The notes below the pieces were generated by a model. That model searched no databases. It was given only the letters and a program-made list of their open reading frames with translations, and had not been told where the DNA came from. Below, in pieces: positions 14,588-22,951 of a stretch of DNA of 38,278 bases (position 1 is the first letter of the stretch; each line of letters starts with the position of its first letter). The position numbers and the translations under genes are program-made. Source of the DNA: Chloroflexota bacterium (GTDB lineage Bacteria > Chloroflexota > Dehalococcoidia > FW602-bin16). Location: assembly GCA_004297765.1 (NCBI GenBank), contig SCTZ01000158.1, forward strand, positions 1 to 38,278, given 5' to 3'.

Positions 14588-16585
14588 ATGACTGAGATTG
14601 GCTACTTCTCTCTCGTCATTGCCCTTTTCGTCAGTGGCTACAGCGCGGTGGCCTACGTCTATGGCGCCCGGGCCAGAGTGACACCGCTTTTGACCAGTGC
14701 ACGCAACGGCGTGTATGTGGCATTCGGCTTAGCTACCATCGCCTCTGCCATTCTGGTCAACGCCTTCTTCAGCCGGGATTTCGGGGTCGCATACGTCTAC
14801 CAGTACTCCTCGTCGGACATGGACGTCTTCTACACCTTTGCCGCCTGGTGGGCCGGACAAGCGGGCTCTCTTCTTTTCTGGGCCTGGCTGCTCTCGCTGT
14901 TCGCCGTGATCGTGATCTACCAGAACCGGGACCAGAACCGCGAGTTGATCCCTTACGTGGGTGCGATCATGATGGTCATCATGGCCTTCTTCATGGCTGT
15001 GATGGCATTCTCCTCTAACCCCTTCGAGCGGCTCCCGGTGACACCTGCCGAGGGGGAGGGGCTCAACCCGCTCCTGCAGAACATGGGCATGTTCTTCCAT
15101 CCCACCACCCTGTATCTGGGCTACGTGGGCTTCACAGTGCCTTTCGCCTTCGCCCTGGCCGCTCTCATGACCGGGCGACTTGGCGACCAGTGGATCCAAT
15201 CCACCCGCCGCTGGACGCTCTTTGCCTGGTTCTTTCTGGGCATGGGCAACCTCTTCGGCGCCCAGTGGGCGTACGTTGAGTTGGGCTGGGGTGGCTACAT
15301 GGGCTGGGATCCGGTTGAGAACGCCTCAATGATGCCCTGGTTCGTCGGCACGGCCTACCTGCACTCGGTTATGATCCAGCAGCGGCGTGGCATGCTCAAG
15401 GTCTGGAACATGGTCCTGATCATTCTCACGTACGCCCTTTCGATCTTTGGCACGCTGCTTACGCGCTCGGGAATCCTCTCCTCCGTGCACACCTTCAGCG
15501 AGTCGGCCCTGGGGCCCATGTTCATGGGGCTCATCGCGGCCATCGTGGTTATCTCGCTCTACTTCCTGCTGGAGCGGTTGCCGCAACTGCGCGCGGAGAA
15601 TCAGTTGGACTCCCTGCTGTCGCGTGAGTCCAGTTTCCTGTTCAACAACCTGCTGCTGGTAGGCGCAGCCTTCGCTATGTTCTGGGGCACGGTCTTCCCG
15701 TTGATCTCGGAAGCTGTGCGCGGCGTCAAGATCACGGTCGGTCCGCCCTTCTACAATCAGGTGATTCCGCCGATCTTGCTCGCGATGATCGTTCTGATGG
15801 GTATCTGTCCCCTCATCGGCTGGCGCAAGGCCTCGCACGAGAATCTGGTCCGCAACTTCCTCAAGCCTTTCGTGGCCACTGTGCTTCTGGTGGCACTTCT
15901 GGTTGCCACCGGCACGCGCTCCCCGGCCGCGGGTATGGCCTATGGTGCGCTGGGGTTCGTGGGCTTCACTATCCTGCTGGAGCTGTACAGGGGCACGCGG
16001 GCGCGGCGCCACGTTCACGGAGAGTCGATCCCGCTGGCCTTTCTACGCCTGGTTTGGTCCAATAAGCCGCGCTATGGGGGCTACGTGGTCCATATCGGGG
16101 TGATCATCATCGGCGTGGGCGTCGCGGCCTCCTCTTTGTTTTCCACTACTGTGGAAGGCAACCTCCGACCGGGTGAGAGCCTGGCGATCAATCAGTACAA
16201 CCTGACTTTTGAGAGACTGCAGAATTATCAAACGAAGGCGCGGCAGGTGGCATCAGCCTCCATGGCTGTGACCGAGAACGGCCAGCCTGTGGGACAGATG
16301 ATCTCTGAGAAATACACCCATCGCGGGCACGAGACGCCGGTGACCGAAGTATCCATCCGCACCACGCTGCTAGAGGATCTCTACGTGATTCTGGCCGGCT
16401 TCGCCGAGGACGGCTCGGCTTCTTTCAAGATTCTGGTCAACCCCATGGTCATCTGGATCTGGATCGGCGGTGTGGTCATGCTGGCTGGTACCATGATTAC
16501 CATGTGGCCTGATCCTCGGGAAGCACGCCGTCGCGTCACCGCGCAGGTGCGTGGTCCGGCGGAGAAGGTGGTGACCTATGCCTAG
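14588..16585 (+). CDS. ccmF: Cytochrome c haem lyase subunit CcmF
   Basis: It starts with ATG at 14588 after TAGGAGGATCAC. The 665-residue polytopic protein has the Trp-rich WWD haem-handling motif near residues 228-250 (LGWGGYMGWDPVENASMMPW), conserved His in flanking helices, and a long extracytoplasmic segment before its last TM (residues about 510-650), the expected CcmF layout. With CcmH it ligates haem delivered by CcmE to the CxxCH cysteines of apocytochrome c. Its stop overlaps the ccmH start by 8 bases. Length and motif indicate an intact gene. Confidence 0.96.
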   Translation: MTEIGYFSLVIALFVSGYSAVAYVYGARARVTPLLTSARNGVYVAFGLATIASAILVNAFFSRDFGVAYVYQYSSSDMDVFYTFAAWWAGQAGSLLFWAWLLSLFAVIVIYQNRDQNRELIPYVGAIMMVIMAFFMAVMAFSSNPFERLPVTPAEGEGLNPLLQNMGMFFHPTTLYLGYVGFTVPFAFALAALMTGRLGDQWIQSTRRWTLFAWFFLGMGNLFGAQWAYVELGWGGYMGWDPVENASMMPWFVGTAYLHSVMIQQRRGMLKVWNMVLIILTYALSIFGTLLTRSGILSSVHTFSESALGPMFMGLIAAIVVISLYFLLERLPQLRAENQLDSLLSRESSFLFNNLLLVGAAFAMFWGTVFPLISEAVRGVKITVGPPFYNQVIPPILLAMIVLMGICPLIGWRKASHENLVRNFLKPFVATVLLVALLVATGTRSPAAGMAYGALGFVGFTILLELYRGTRARRHVHGESIPLAFLRLVWSNKPRYGGYVVHIGVIIIGVGVAASSLFSTTVEGNLRPGESLAINQYNLTFERLQNYQTKARQVASASMAVTENGQPVGQMISEKYTHRGHETPVTEVSIRTTLLEDLYVILAGFAEDGSASFKILVNPMVIWIWIGGVVMLAGTMITMWPDPREARRRVTAQVRGPAEKVVTYA

Positions 16586-17129
16586 GGAAAGAACAAGCTC
16601 GACAGGTCTTCTTCTTGTGAGGAGGATTACCGCACGTCTTCTAGCGCTGGTAGCTCTGCTGCCACTGCTGACGTTGGCGCTGATGGCTAGGCCACCGATG
16701 GCCGTTTGGGCCGATGGCAATGTGGCGTTGGTTGATAGCCTTAGCGACGAGTTGATGTGCCAATGCGGTTGTTCCTACACGGTGAACGCGTGCGCGGGAG
16801 CCATGCAATGCGACGTCTCCGAGCAGATGCGCAAGGTAATCTCCGATAAGGTGGCCCAGGGACAGGGCCGCCAGCAGGTCATTAGCTACTTCGCCAGCCA
16901 GTACGGCGAAAAGGTACTCGCCGCGCCCACCAAGCAAGGCTTCAACCTGACGGCCTGGGTTACGCCGTTCGCGGCCATCCTGGCCGGGGCCGGGGTGGTC
17001 TACCTGATCCTGCAGGCCTGGGTGCATCGTCGGGGCGCTGAGCAGGACGAGACAGTGGATGAGTCCGGACCGGCCGATCTGGGAGCCTATGGCGAACGGG
17101 TCGACCGTGAGCTGGAGCAGTTCGTCTAG
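16578..17129 (+). CDS. ccmH: CcmH/CycL-type thiol protein of cytochrome c maturation
   Basis: The 183-residue product has an N-terminal signal/anchor (about residues 18-45), the redox motif LMCQCGC at residues 58-64 and a further Cys pair in NACAGAMQC, then VISYFASQYGEKVLAAP typical of CcmH, a C-terminal TM (AAILAGAGVVYLILQAWV) and an acidic tail. CcmH keeps the CxxCH cysteines of apocytochromes reduced for haem attachment. The classical motif is LRCxxC; the Cys-richer LMCQCGC form is a variant of the family. It overlaps ccmF by 8 bases. No CcmG-like thioredoxin lies nearby. Confidence 0.92.
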   Translation: MPRERTSSTGLLLVRRITARLLALVALLPLLTLALMARPPMAVWADGNVALVDSLSDELMCQCGCSYTVNACAGAMQCDVSEQMRKVISDKVAQGQGRQQVISYFASQYGEKVLAAPTKQGFNLTAWVTPFAAILAGAGVVYLILQAWVHRRGAEQDETVDESGPADLGAYGERVDRELEQFV

Positions 17130-17193
17130 CGAGTGTCACACAAATCAGATAGGGGCGCTGGGATCTTTAATAAACAAGCTAGGTACATCCCGC

Positions 17194-17218
17194 GTAGAGG
17201 CGCAATTGATTGCGCCCT
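17194..17218 (+). repeat. Short palindromic repeat, GTAG family (copy 1)
   Basis: A 25-bp sequence beginning GTAGAGGCGC forms a perfect GGCGCAAT / ATTGCGCC hairpin. It matches the repeat at 20506-20530 (opposite orientation) at 21 of 25 positions, and two of the differences compensate each other within the stem. It sits in the 168-bp gap between ccmH and the CcmI-like gene. Confidence 0.65.
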
Positions 17219-17297
17219 GGGCGGTGGTGGGGGCAGCGCACGCCCATGTACACGTAATTCTGTTAGAGATCATTATCACGCCCCAGAGGAGGCCAAA

Positions 17298-17882
17298 GTG
17301 ATTGTCAGCATCATCGCCGTAGCCATGGCGGCCGTCGTTTTCGCGATGGTGGGCTATCCCCTGTTAAACAACCGCCGCCAGCCGGCCGTCATTCAGCCGG
17401 AGGCATACCAGTTAGCGCTAGAGGATCTGGTGGTGGAAAGGGAAGAGACCTACGCAGCCATCAAGGAACTGGACTTCGACCACGAGATGGGGAATCTGGC
17501 CGATGCGGATTACCAGCAACTGCGCGAGCGCTATCGCCGGCGTGCGGCAGGCATCCTGGAGGAACTGGACAGGATGCAGGCCGTGTCGGCCGCACATGCC
17601 TCGAAGTCGAGATCAGCCACAAACCGGAAACCGCTTCCGTCCTCCGAGGACGAGATCGAGCGAGAGGTGCGTCGACGACGAGCCCGACGTCGGCCCTCGC
17701 CTGACGTCGGCACGACTTGCCCGAGCTGTGGCGGTTCTCTGGCGCTAGAGGATCGTTTCTGCGCCGCTTGCGGGACGGCCGTCGGCCGCCAGCGTTGCCC
17801 CGAATGCGGTACAGACTATGGGCCAGATGATCTCTTCTGCGGGAGCTGTGGCGCTAGTCTGGCCGCAGGGGTGGCGCGATGA
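17298..17882 (+). CDS. CcmI-like membrane protein with double zinc ribbon, 194 aa
   Basis: The GTG at 17298 follows AGAGGAGG; the longer frame upstream runs through a palindromic repeat and is not used. The 194-residue protein has one TM (IVSIIAVAMAAVVFAMVGYP), then a helical, CcmI-like segment (LALEDLVVEREETYAAIKEL and LADADYQQLRERYRRRA), an Arg-rich linker and a C-terminal double zinc ribbon with four CxxC pairs (CPSCGG, CAACGT, CPECGT, CGSCGA). The helical part resembles CcmI-type assembly factors that present apocytochrome to the lyase. The zinc ribbons place a nucleic-acid- or protein-binding module in the cytoplasm. It overlaps the next gene as ATGA. Confidence 0.82.
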   Translation: MIVSIIAVAMAAVVFAMVGYPLLNNRRQPAVIQPEAYQLALEDLVVEREETYAAIKELDFDHEMGNLADADYQQLRERYRRRAAGILEELDRMQAVSAAHASKSRSATNRKPLPSSEDEIEREVRRRRARRRPSPDVGTTCPSCGGSLALEDRFCAACGTAVGRQRCPECGTDYGPDDLFCGSCGASLAAGVAR

Positions 17883-19054
17883 AACTCCGACTCAGCGTCT
17901 TTGGACTGTTCGGTTCAACCGTGGCAGCACTGTTGACGCTGCTCGTCCTGACGGCGCCGGTCTCCGCGGATGGCGGTGTGCTCGAAGGACGGCTCAAGAA
18001 TGGGACGGCGGGTGCCGTCTTGCCCGCTGGGTTGGACGTGACGCTCACCGCATCGGGAGCTGAGGCTGGCTCCAATCTCATTCAGAGAGCCAAAGTGGAT
18101 GGGCAGGGCAGTTTTCGCTTCACACTCGACGCCACGACCGGCTACACCTATACCCTCACCACACTTTACCAGGAGGTGGAGTACCGCAGCCCGCCCGTAT
18201 CCTTCGCGGCCGCCGAGACGGCCAAGCAGATCGAGTTGACCGTTTACGAGACGACGGAGAGTGACGCGGCATTGACGATCGAGGTGGCACACACCGTGCT
18301 TGAACCCGATCCACAAGACCAGGCCGCCTGGGCCGTCGAGGCGGCCGTGATTCTCAACAGCGGAGACCGTACCTACATCGGTAATCCCCAGCGCTCGTTG
18401 GATGGCAAGCGTGCCACGCTGCTGTTCTCCTGGCCGGACGGATCCCAGCACCTGCAGCCCATGCAGGGGCTGGATGTTGATAGGCTCATCGAGGTGAACA
18501 ACGGCTTCGCGGATACGGCGCCAGTGTTACCCGGCAAGCACGAGGTGGGCTACACGTACATGGTACCCATTCAGAACGGGGCCGTCAGCTTCGCGCGGGC
18601 TGTGGACTACCCGACCAAGCGATTCACAGCGCTGGTCGTCGATACCGGGGGCCGCATCGACGGGGGGGCGCTGTCCAGAGGCGAGCCGGCGGATGTGGAT
18701 GGAAAACGCTACCAGGTCTTCACCGGCCAGAATCTAGCGCCCGGCTCGCCCATCACTCTGAACTTATCCGGGATACCATCCGGTCGGACGACGTCCACGA
18801 GCATGCTCATTATCGCGCTGGTCGCTGGGGCCCTAGCGGTGGCAGCCGGCGTGGCCGTCTACATTTGGCGCGGTCGGTCTGCGGGCGTGCTGACGCGCCA
18901 GTCTACTGCGGATCGCGACAGGCTTCTAGCAGATCTAGCTGAGCTGGACGATTCGTTCGAGGCCGGTGAGATCGATGAGGAGGAATATCAAGCCGAACGG
19001 GCGATGCGAAAACGCCAGTTGGCCGAGCTCTGGCAGATGCGAGCGGAGGGGTAG
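17879..19054 (+). CDS. Secreted/anchored accessory protein with SHOCT-like tail, 391 aa
   Basis: It begins with a signal peptide (LFGSTVAALLTLLVLTAPVSADG), then a carboxypeptidase-regulatory-like beta domain (GRLKNGTAGAVLPAGLDVTL, residues about 30-120), further extracytoplasmic beta-rich sequence to about 305, one TM (STSMLIIALVAGALAVAAGVAVYIW) and a cytoplasmic helical tail (LADLAELDDSFEAGEIDEEE) that resembles a SHOCT module. It overlaps the preceding gene as ATGA and precedes ccmA by two bases, so it is an integral operon member. Its external domain has no haem or Cys motif. Function unknown; a scaffold of the maturation complex is possible. Confidence 0.8.
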   Translation: MKLRLSVFGLFGSTVAALLTLLVLTAPVSADGGVLEGRLKNGTAGAVLPAGLDVTLTASGAEAGSNLIQRAKVDGQGSFRFTLDATTGYTYTLTTLYQEVEYRSPPVSFAAAETAKQIELTVYETTESDAALTIEVAHTVLEPDPQDQAAWAVEAAVILNSGDRTYIGNPQRSLDGKRATLLFSWPDGSQHLQPMQGLDVDRLIEVNNGFADTAPVLPGKHEVGYTYMVPIQNGAVSFARAVDYPTKRFTALVVDTGGRIDGGALSRGEPADVDGKRYQVFTGQNLAPGSPITLNLSGIPSGRTTSTSMLIIALVAGALAVAAGVAVYIWRGRSAGVLTRQSTADRDRLLADLAELDDSFEAGEIDEEEYQAERAMRKRQLAELWQMRAEG

Positions 19055-19056
19055 TG

Positions 19057-19773
19057 ATGGAGCAGCCGGCTATTTTGGTGCGCGATCTGCGCAAGTCCTT
19101 CGGGCCGATGCCGGTATTACGTGGCGTGGACCTGACGGTGGCCCCTGGTGAGCGACTAGCGCTCTTTGGAACAAATGGAGCGGGCAAGACCACTCTGATC
19201 CGGATCCTGGCCACCTTGATTCGTCCTTCGCTCGGCACGGTCATGGTGGCGGGCTGTGAATTGGGCTCAGAGAGCGCAGCGGTTCGCCGCCGAATCGGAG
19301 TGGTCACCCACCAGACGTATCTGTATGGCGACCTCACGGCCGCGGAGAACCTGCGCTTCTACGGGCGCCTCTATGGAATAGTGGACTCGGAGACCCGCAT
19401 TGGCGCTCTGCTGGATAAGGTGGGACTCTCCTCCAGGAGCCAGAGTCTGGTGCGCACCTTCTCGAGGGGCATGCAGCAGCGCCTGTCCCTGGCCCGCGCG
19501 CTTCTCCACCAGCCTGCAGTACTGTTGCTCGATGAGCCGGATACCGGGCTCGACCAGGAGGCCTTCGCCGTGCTGCGGTCTATCGTTACGGGGGAAACGA
19601 CAACGCGCCCGGCCGTGCTCCTAATCACTCACAACCTGGAGCACGGCTGGGCGCTGACCGACCGAGTGGCGATCCTGTCCCGCGGGCGGGTCGCCTTCAG
19701 CGCCCCTAAGGAGACACTGGATGTGGCAGAGCTTGCAGCGGCCTATCGCCGCTATGCTGTCAACGCGGCCTGA
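19057..19773 (+). CDS. ccmA: Haem exporter ABC transporter ATP-binding protein CcmA
   Basis: The ATG at 19057 lies five bases after GGAGGGG; the GTG at 19054 overlaps the previous stop. The 238-residue protein is a complete ABC ATPase: Walker A GTNGAGKTT at about residues 36-44, Q-loop VVTHQTYLYGDL, signature FSRGMQQRLSLA, Walker B VLLLDEPDTGLD and the switch His in LLITHNLEHG. With CcmB and CcmC it forms the complex that releases holo-CcmE after haem loading. It overlaps ccmB by 53 bases, so the pair is translationally coupled. Confidence 0.93.
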   Translation: MEQPAILVRDLRKSFGPMPVLRGVDLTVAPGERLALFGTNGAGKTTLIRILATLIRPSLGTVMVAGCELGSESAAVRRRIGVVTHQTYLYGDLTAAENLRFYGRLYGIVDSETRIGALLDKVGLSSRSQSLVRTFSRGMQQRLSLARALLHQPAVLLLDEPDTGLDQEAFAVLRSIVTGETTTRPAVLLITHNLEHGWALTDRVAILSRGRVAFSAPKETLDVAELAAAYRRYAVNAA

Positions 19774-20455
19774 TGGCGCCCTGACCCGCTTCGCAAGCCA
19801 GGTGGCGGCCATCGCGTGGAAAGATATGCTGGCCGAGAGTCGCACTAAGGAGGTGCTTAGCTCCACCTTCGTCTTCGCGGTGCTAGTCATCGTCGTCTTC
19901 AACTTCGCCTTCGAGCTGCGGGTGGAGACAACGTTGCCGCTTGCACCAGGCGTGCTGTGGGTGGCAATCATCTTCGCCGGGGTGCTTGGTCTTGGCCGCT
20001 CCTTCGTCGCCGAGCGGGATCGGGGGTGTCTGGAGGGACTGATGTTGTGCCCAGCCGACCGCGGGGCCATCTACCTCGGCAAGCTTCTCGGCAACCTGCT
20101 CTTCATGATCGTGGTGGAGGCGGTGCTGCTGCCGATCTTCTTCGTGCTCTTCAACCTTCCGGTCTTCACGCCAGAGCTGCTCTTGATCGTGGCGTTGGGC
20201 ACGCTCGGCTTCGCGGCAGTGGGCACGCTTCTCTCGGCCGTGGCAGTCAACACCCGCACGCGCGAGGTGATGTTGCCGGTCCTGCTCTTCCCGGTAGCCG
20301 TGCCGGTGCTCATTGCTGCCGTAAAGGGGACGGGCGTAGCGCTGGAGAGCAAGGGGTGGGAGGAGATGTTGCCATGGCTCAATATTCTGGTGGCTTTCGA
20401 TGCCATCTTCCTGGTGATCTGCTTCGTCGTCTTCGAGTACGTACTGGAGGAGTAG
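19721..20455 (+). CDS. ccmB: Haem exporter permease CcmB
   Basis: The ATG at 19721 is chosen because AAGGAG (19708-19713) lies seven bases upstream, inside ccmA; the next in-frame ATG (19754) has no such site. The 244-residue protein starts with a cytoplasmic segment containing IAWKDMLAESRTKEVLSSTF, typical of CcmB, then six hydrophobic segments with CcmB-like RDRGCLEGLMLCPADRGAIY between the second and third. It is the membrane partner of CcmA. Length agrees with the family. Confidence 0.93.
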   Translation: MWQSLQRPIAAMLSTRPDGALTRFASQVAAIAWKDMLAESRTKEVLSSTFVFAVLVIVVFNFAFELRVETTLPLAPGVLWVAIIFAGVLGLGRSFVAERDRGCLEGLMLCPADRGAIYLGKLLGNLLFMIVVEAVLLPIFFVLFNLPVFTPELLLIVALGTLGFAAVGTLLSAVAVNTRTREVMLPVLLFPVAVPVLIAAVKGTGVALESKGWEEMLPWLNILVAFDAIFLVICFVVFEYVLEE

Positions 20456-20505
20456 GGCTAGCTATCTCACCTGAAAGCTACGTTGTTGGAAAGGGGCAGG
20501 CCGTG

Positions 20506-20530
20506 AGGGCGCGATGAATCGCGCCCCTAC
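20506..20530 (-). repeat. Short palindromic repeat, GTAG family (copy 2)
   Basis: Arms GGGCGCGAT (20507-20515) and ATCGCGCCC (20518-20526) form a perfect 9-bp hairpin with a 2-base centre, followed by CTAC. On the minus strand it reads as the same 25-bp repeat as 17194-17218. It lies between ccmB and ccmC; the rest of that 152-bp gap shows no gene. Confidence 0.65.
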
Positions 20531-20607
20531 GAGGTGTGCTACGCGATCCCGCCGCCAGCGTTTAGAACAATGCTGTCGTCGGTAGAGAACCCAGGGAGCA
20601 TGCGAGT

Positions 20608-21318
20608 ATGGATATGATCCAGACAACAATCGGGCAGAACGAGAGACGCGATAGGCGTGGAGTGAACCTACTGGGCTACACGGCCCTGGCCGGCATACTG
20701 GTGGCTCTGTACGCCGTCTTCTTCTATGCACCGCGCGAGGCCATGATGGGCGAAGTGCAGCGCATTTTCTACTTCCACGTCCCCTCGGCGTACATCGCCT
20801 TCCTCGCCTTCGCCGTCGTCTTCGTCTCCAGCGTGCAGTATTTGCGAACGCGGGACGCCGGGTGGGACGCTCGGGCCCACGCCTCAGCAGAGATCGGCGT
20901 CGTCTTCTGCACCATCGCGCTGGTCACTGGCTCTATCTGGGCCAAGCCTATCTGGGGTGCCTGGTGGACCTGGGACCCGCGTCTGACCACTACCCTGGTA
21001 CTCTGGCTGATCTACGTCTCGTATCTCATGCTGCGAAGAGCCCTGGACGAGCCGGAGCGGCGGGCCCGCTTCGCGGCGGTAGTTGGGATCATCGGCTTTG
21101 TCGACGTGCCTCTGGTGTTCATGTCCATTCGCTGGTGGCGAACGATTCATCCAGTGGTCTTCAATGCGGACAGCATCGACGTGGATGGTCAGATGATGGT
21201 CGCCCTCGTCGTCTCGCTGGCCGCCTTTACGATCCTATACCTCTATTTGCTCAAGCTGCGTGTCGGCCTGGAACGCCTCCAGATCCGCGTCGAGGCTCTC
21301 CAACGAGCACGCTGGTAG
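20608..21318 (+). CDS. ccmC: Haem export/trafficking protein CcmC
   Basis: The 236-residue polytopic protein has six predicted TM segments and the WWD haem-binding motif WGAWWTWDPRLTTTLVLWL near residues 112-131, flanked by conserved His in FHVPSAYIAF and IHPVVF. CcmC loads haem onto CcmE. The ATG at 20608 is used; an ATG two codons later (20614) is equally possible. A palindromic repeat separates it from ccmB, and the CcmD-like gene follows after 12 bases. Confidence 0.94.
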   Translation: MDMIQTTIGQNERRDRRGVNLLGYTALAGILVALYAVFFYAPREAMMGEVQRIFYFHVPSAYIAFLAFAVVFVSSVQYLRTRDAGWDARAHASAEIGVVFCTIALVTGSIWAKPIWGAWWTWDPRLTTTLVLWLIYVSYLMLRRALDEPERRARFAAVVGIIGFVDVPLVFMSIRWWRTIHPVVFNADSIDVDGQMMVALVVSLAAFTILYLYLLKLRVGLERLQIRVEALQRARW

Positions 21319-21330
21319 GAGGATGCGACC

Positions 21331-21543
21331 ATGATGCAGAATCTTTGGTACCTTATTGTCGCGTACGGCGTAATATGGGTTGTGCTGTTTGCCTATATCT
21401 TTAGCGTGGAGCGCCGCCAGAAGCAACTGCGAGACGAGCTGACAGCGCTGGAGGCCGGGGTAGCGGCCGGTGAATGGAAGGAGACCATCGGCGAAAGCGC
21501 TCCGGCACGGGAAGAGATGGGTATCCCTAGCTTATCTCCATGA
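21331..21543 (+). CDS. CcmD-like small membrane protein, 70 aa
   Basis: AGGAGG (21317-21322) lies eight bases before the ATG at 21331. The 70-residue product has one TM segment (LIVAYGVIWVVLFAYIFSVE) followed by a basic/coiled stretch (RRQKQLRDELTALEAG), which is the form of CcmD, the subunit that stabilises CcmC-CcmE. Its position directly after ccmC supports the call; sequence alone is weak because CcmD is short and variable. Its last 17 bases overlap the convergent gene ending at 21527. Confidence 0.75.
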   Translation: MMQNLWYLIVAYGVIWVVLFAYIFSVERRQKQLRDELTALEAGVAAGEWKETIGESAPAREEMGIPSLSP

Positions 21544-22918
21544 TGGAGATAACCTCTCCGGTTATGGCGTCCACCACGATTTCGGCCCTTTTTCCTGTGG
21601 TAGGAGCAGCTCCGCCTTCCCCATCCAGTCGAACCGTCCAGCGTAGGAGCTGCCTTCCAGTCAGCTCTGGACCAATGTCCAGAGCAATTGTTTCTCGCGT
21701 TGCCATGTAGTCGACCTGCTGCCGTGCAATCTCAAGCGCACGTTCGCGAGGGATCGTCGGAGTCGTGGGAACGGTCACTTTTACATCCCTTGCCGAGTAG
21801 ATGGCGACTCGACCCATTCGGTCAGTGATGACCTTGACGGCATTCGGGGTTGGCACACCGTCGATTGTTTGTCGCCATTTGAACACATGTCCGCCTGTGA
21901 ATGGACTGGATTCCCCGGCTTCTTCAGGCTGGAGATTATTCTTGTGGAAGCTCGGATAGTGTCTCAAAGCGAAGTCGAGGGCAATGCGTCTGGCATCATC
22001 TTCGCTGATGCTGTAGCTCGGGTTGGTCGTTATTCCGTCGGAAAAGGTTGAGACGACCATGTTATTCTCAATGTCTACGAAGTAGTAGTCCTGCCCGCTT
22101 CTGAGGATGATATCCCGGTAGCCGTGTTCTTCGAGATGAACGTAGGCGAGCTTGATATCGCGCCCAACAAACCCACGCGCGCTTTCCTTAGCCTTCTCTA
22201 TCTGTGCTGAGGTCACATCGTCGCGCATCTCGGCTGCCATCTGCATGCTGGAAACCATCTCCTGGGAAACCATCCAGACGAAGATCGCAGTCGTCCCGAC
22301 AATAGGCACGGCGTAAGGAAGCACCACCGCGAGACGGCGCAGTCGCCCCGTGGGAGAGCCTTGACCCTGTGGCGGCGAAGATCGATTTGACCGCATCGAA
22401 GACGCCAGGCGCGCGGACACGAGCAACGCCAAGACCCCCCCAGCGATCAATACCAGGTAATGCCACACTTGATGTTCGGGACGTGGAGCCGAAAGAACGG
22501 TCAATTCTAGCCCGGTCTTGCCCGATGCCCCTGAGCTATTAACCCACACCTGGATTCGCCAACGTCCGCTCATTGGCAAAGTGCTGATGATCGCGTATTC
22601 GCCAGCGTTTCCTTGTGGCACTGCCGAGATTCGAACCGGCGTCAAGCGACTCGCACCTGGATCGGGCATCTCAGCCATCCCTGGGTTGTCACTCTGGTCC
22701 ATCCAGGCGATAGCAACTACCTGAGCTTTTGTTATCGGCCGTCCATGTTGATCTTTCGCCAAAGCGGTTAGACGGACCTCCTGGCCGATAACTGGAAAGG
22801 CAGGATCCATCGTAATCCGCAGCGAGACTCGGCCGTCAGCAGACGCAACCGACGGCAGTACGAGGACGATAGGAAACGTGAGGGCTACCAGCAACAGGCC
22901 GACACCAAATGCTCTCAT
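21527..22918 (-). CDS. FixH/YtkA-like and PepSY domain membrane protein, 463 aa
   Basis: The product starts with a signal peptide (LVALTFPIVLVLPSVASADG), then a beta-rich FixH/YtkA-like extracytoplasmic domain (residues about 28-145, with LTALAKDQHGRPITKAQVVA and SGRWRIQVWV). A TM follows at about residues 155-175, a basic cytoplasmic loop, a second TM (VVLPYAVPIVGTTAIFVWMV) and two external PepSY-like modules (SISEDDARRIALDFALRHYP; IPRERALEIARQQV) ending EIVVDAITGEVISIMEIS. PepSY domains are often inhibitory or metal/oxidase-associated; FixH/YtkA domains occur with cytochrome oxidase assembly. The combination is unusual. It converges on the ccm operon with a 17-base overlap. Confidence 0.75.
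   Translation of the reverse strand: MRAFGVGLLLVALTFPIVLVLPSVASADGRVSLRITMDPAFPVIGQEVRLTALAKDQHGRPITKAQVVAIAWMDQSDNPGMAEMPDPGASRLTPVRISAVPQGNAGEYAIISTLPMSGRWRIQVWVNSSGASGKTGLELTVLSAPRPEHQVWHYLVLIAGGVLALLVSARLASSMRSNRSSPPQGQGSPTGRLRRLAVVLPYAVPIVGTTAIFVWMVSQEMVSSMQMAAEMRDDVTSAQIEKAKESARGFVGRDIKLAYVHLEEHGYRDIILRSGQDYYFVDIENNMVVSTFSDGITTNPSYSISEDDARRIALDFALRHYPSFHKNNLQPEEAGESSPFTGGHVFKWRQTIDGVPTPNAVKVITDRMGRVAIYSARDVKVTVPTTPTIPRERALEIARQQVDYMATRETIALDIGPELTGRQLLRWTVRLDGEGGAAPTTGKRAEIVVDAITGEVISIMEIS
21532..21552. repeat. Perfect palindrome across the convergent gene ends
   Basis: TTATCTCCAT (21532-21541), one central G and ATGGAGATAA (21543-21552) form a perfect 10-bp palindrome. It spans the stop codon of the CcmD-like gene and the last codons of the opposite gene. 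It could act as a two-way transcription barrier or RNA hairpin, but there is no T tract on either side. Confidence 0.5.
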
Positions 22919-22951
22919 ACACCAACTCGTATCCAGGTACCTTTGAAGAGC

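Noticed and set aside
14729..15199. Minus-strand frames opposite ccmF (also 15326-16018)
   Set aside because: They have His/Gln/Arg-rich shadow composition, and ccmF is unmistakable on the plus strand.
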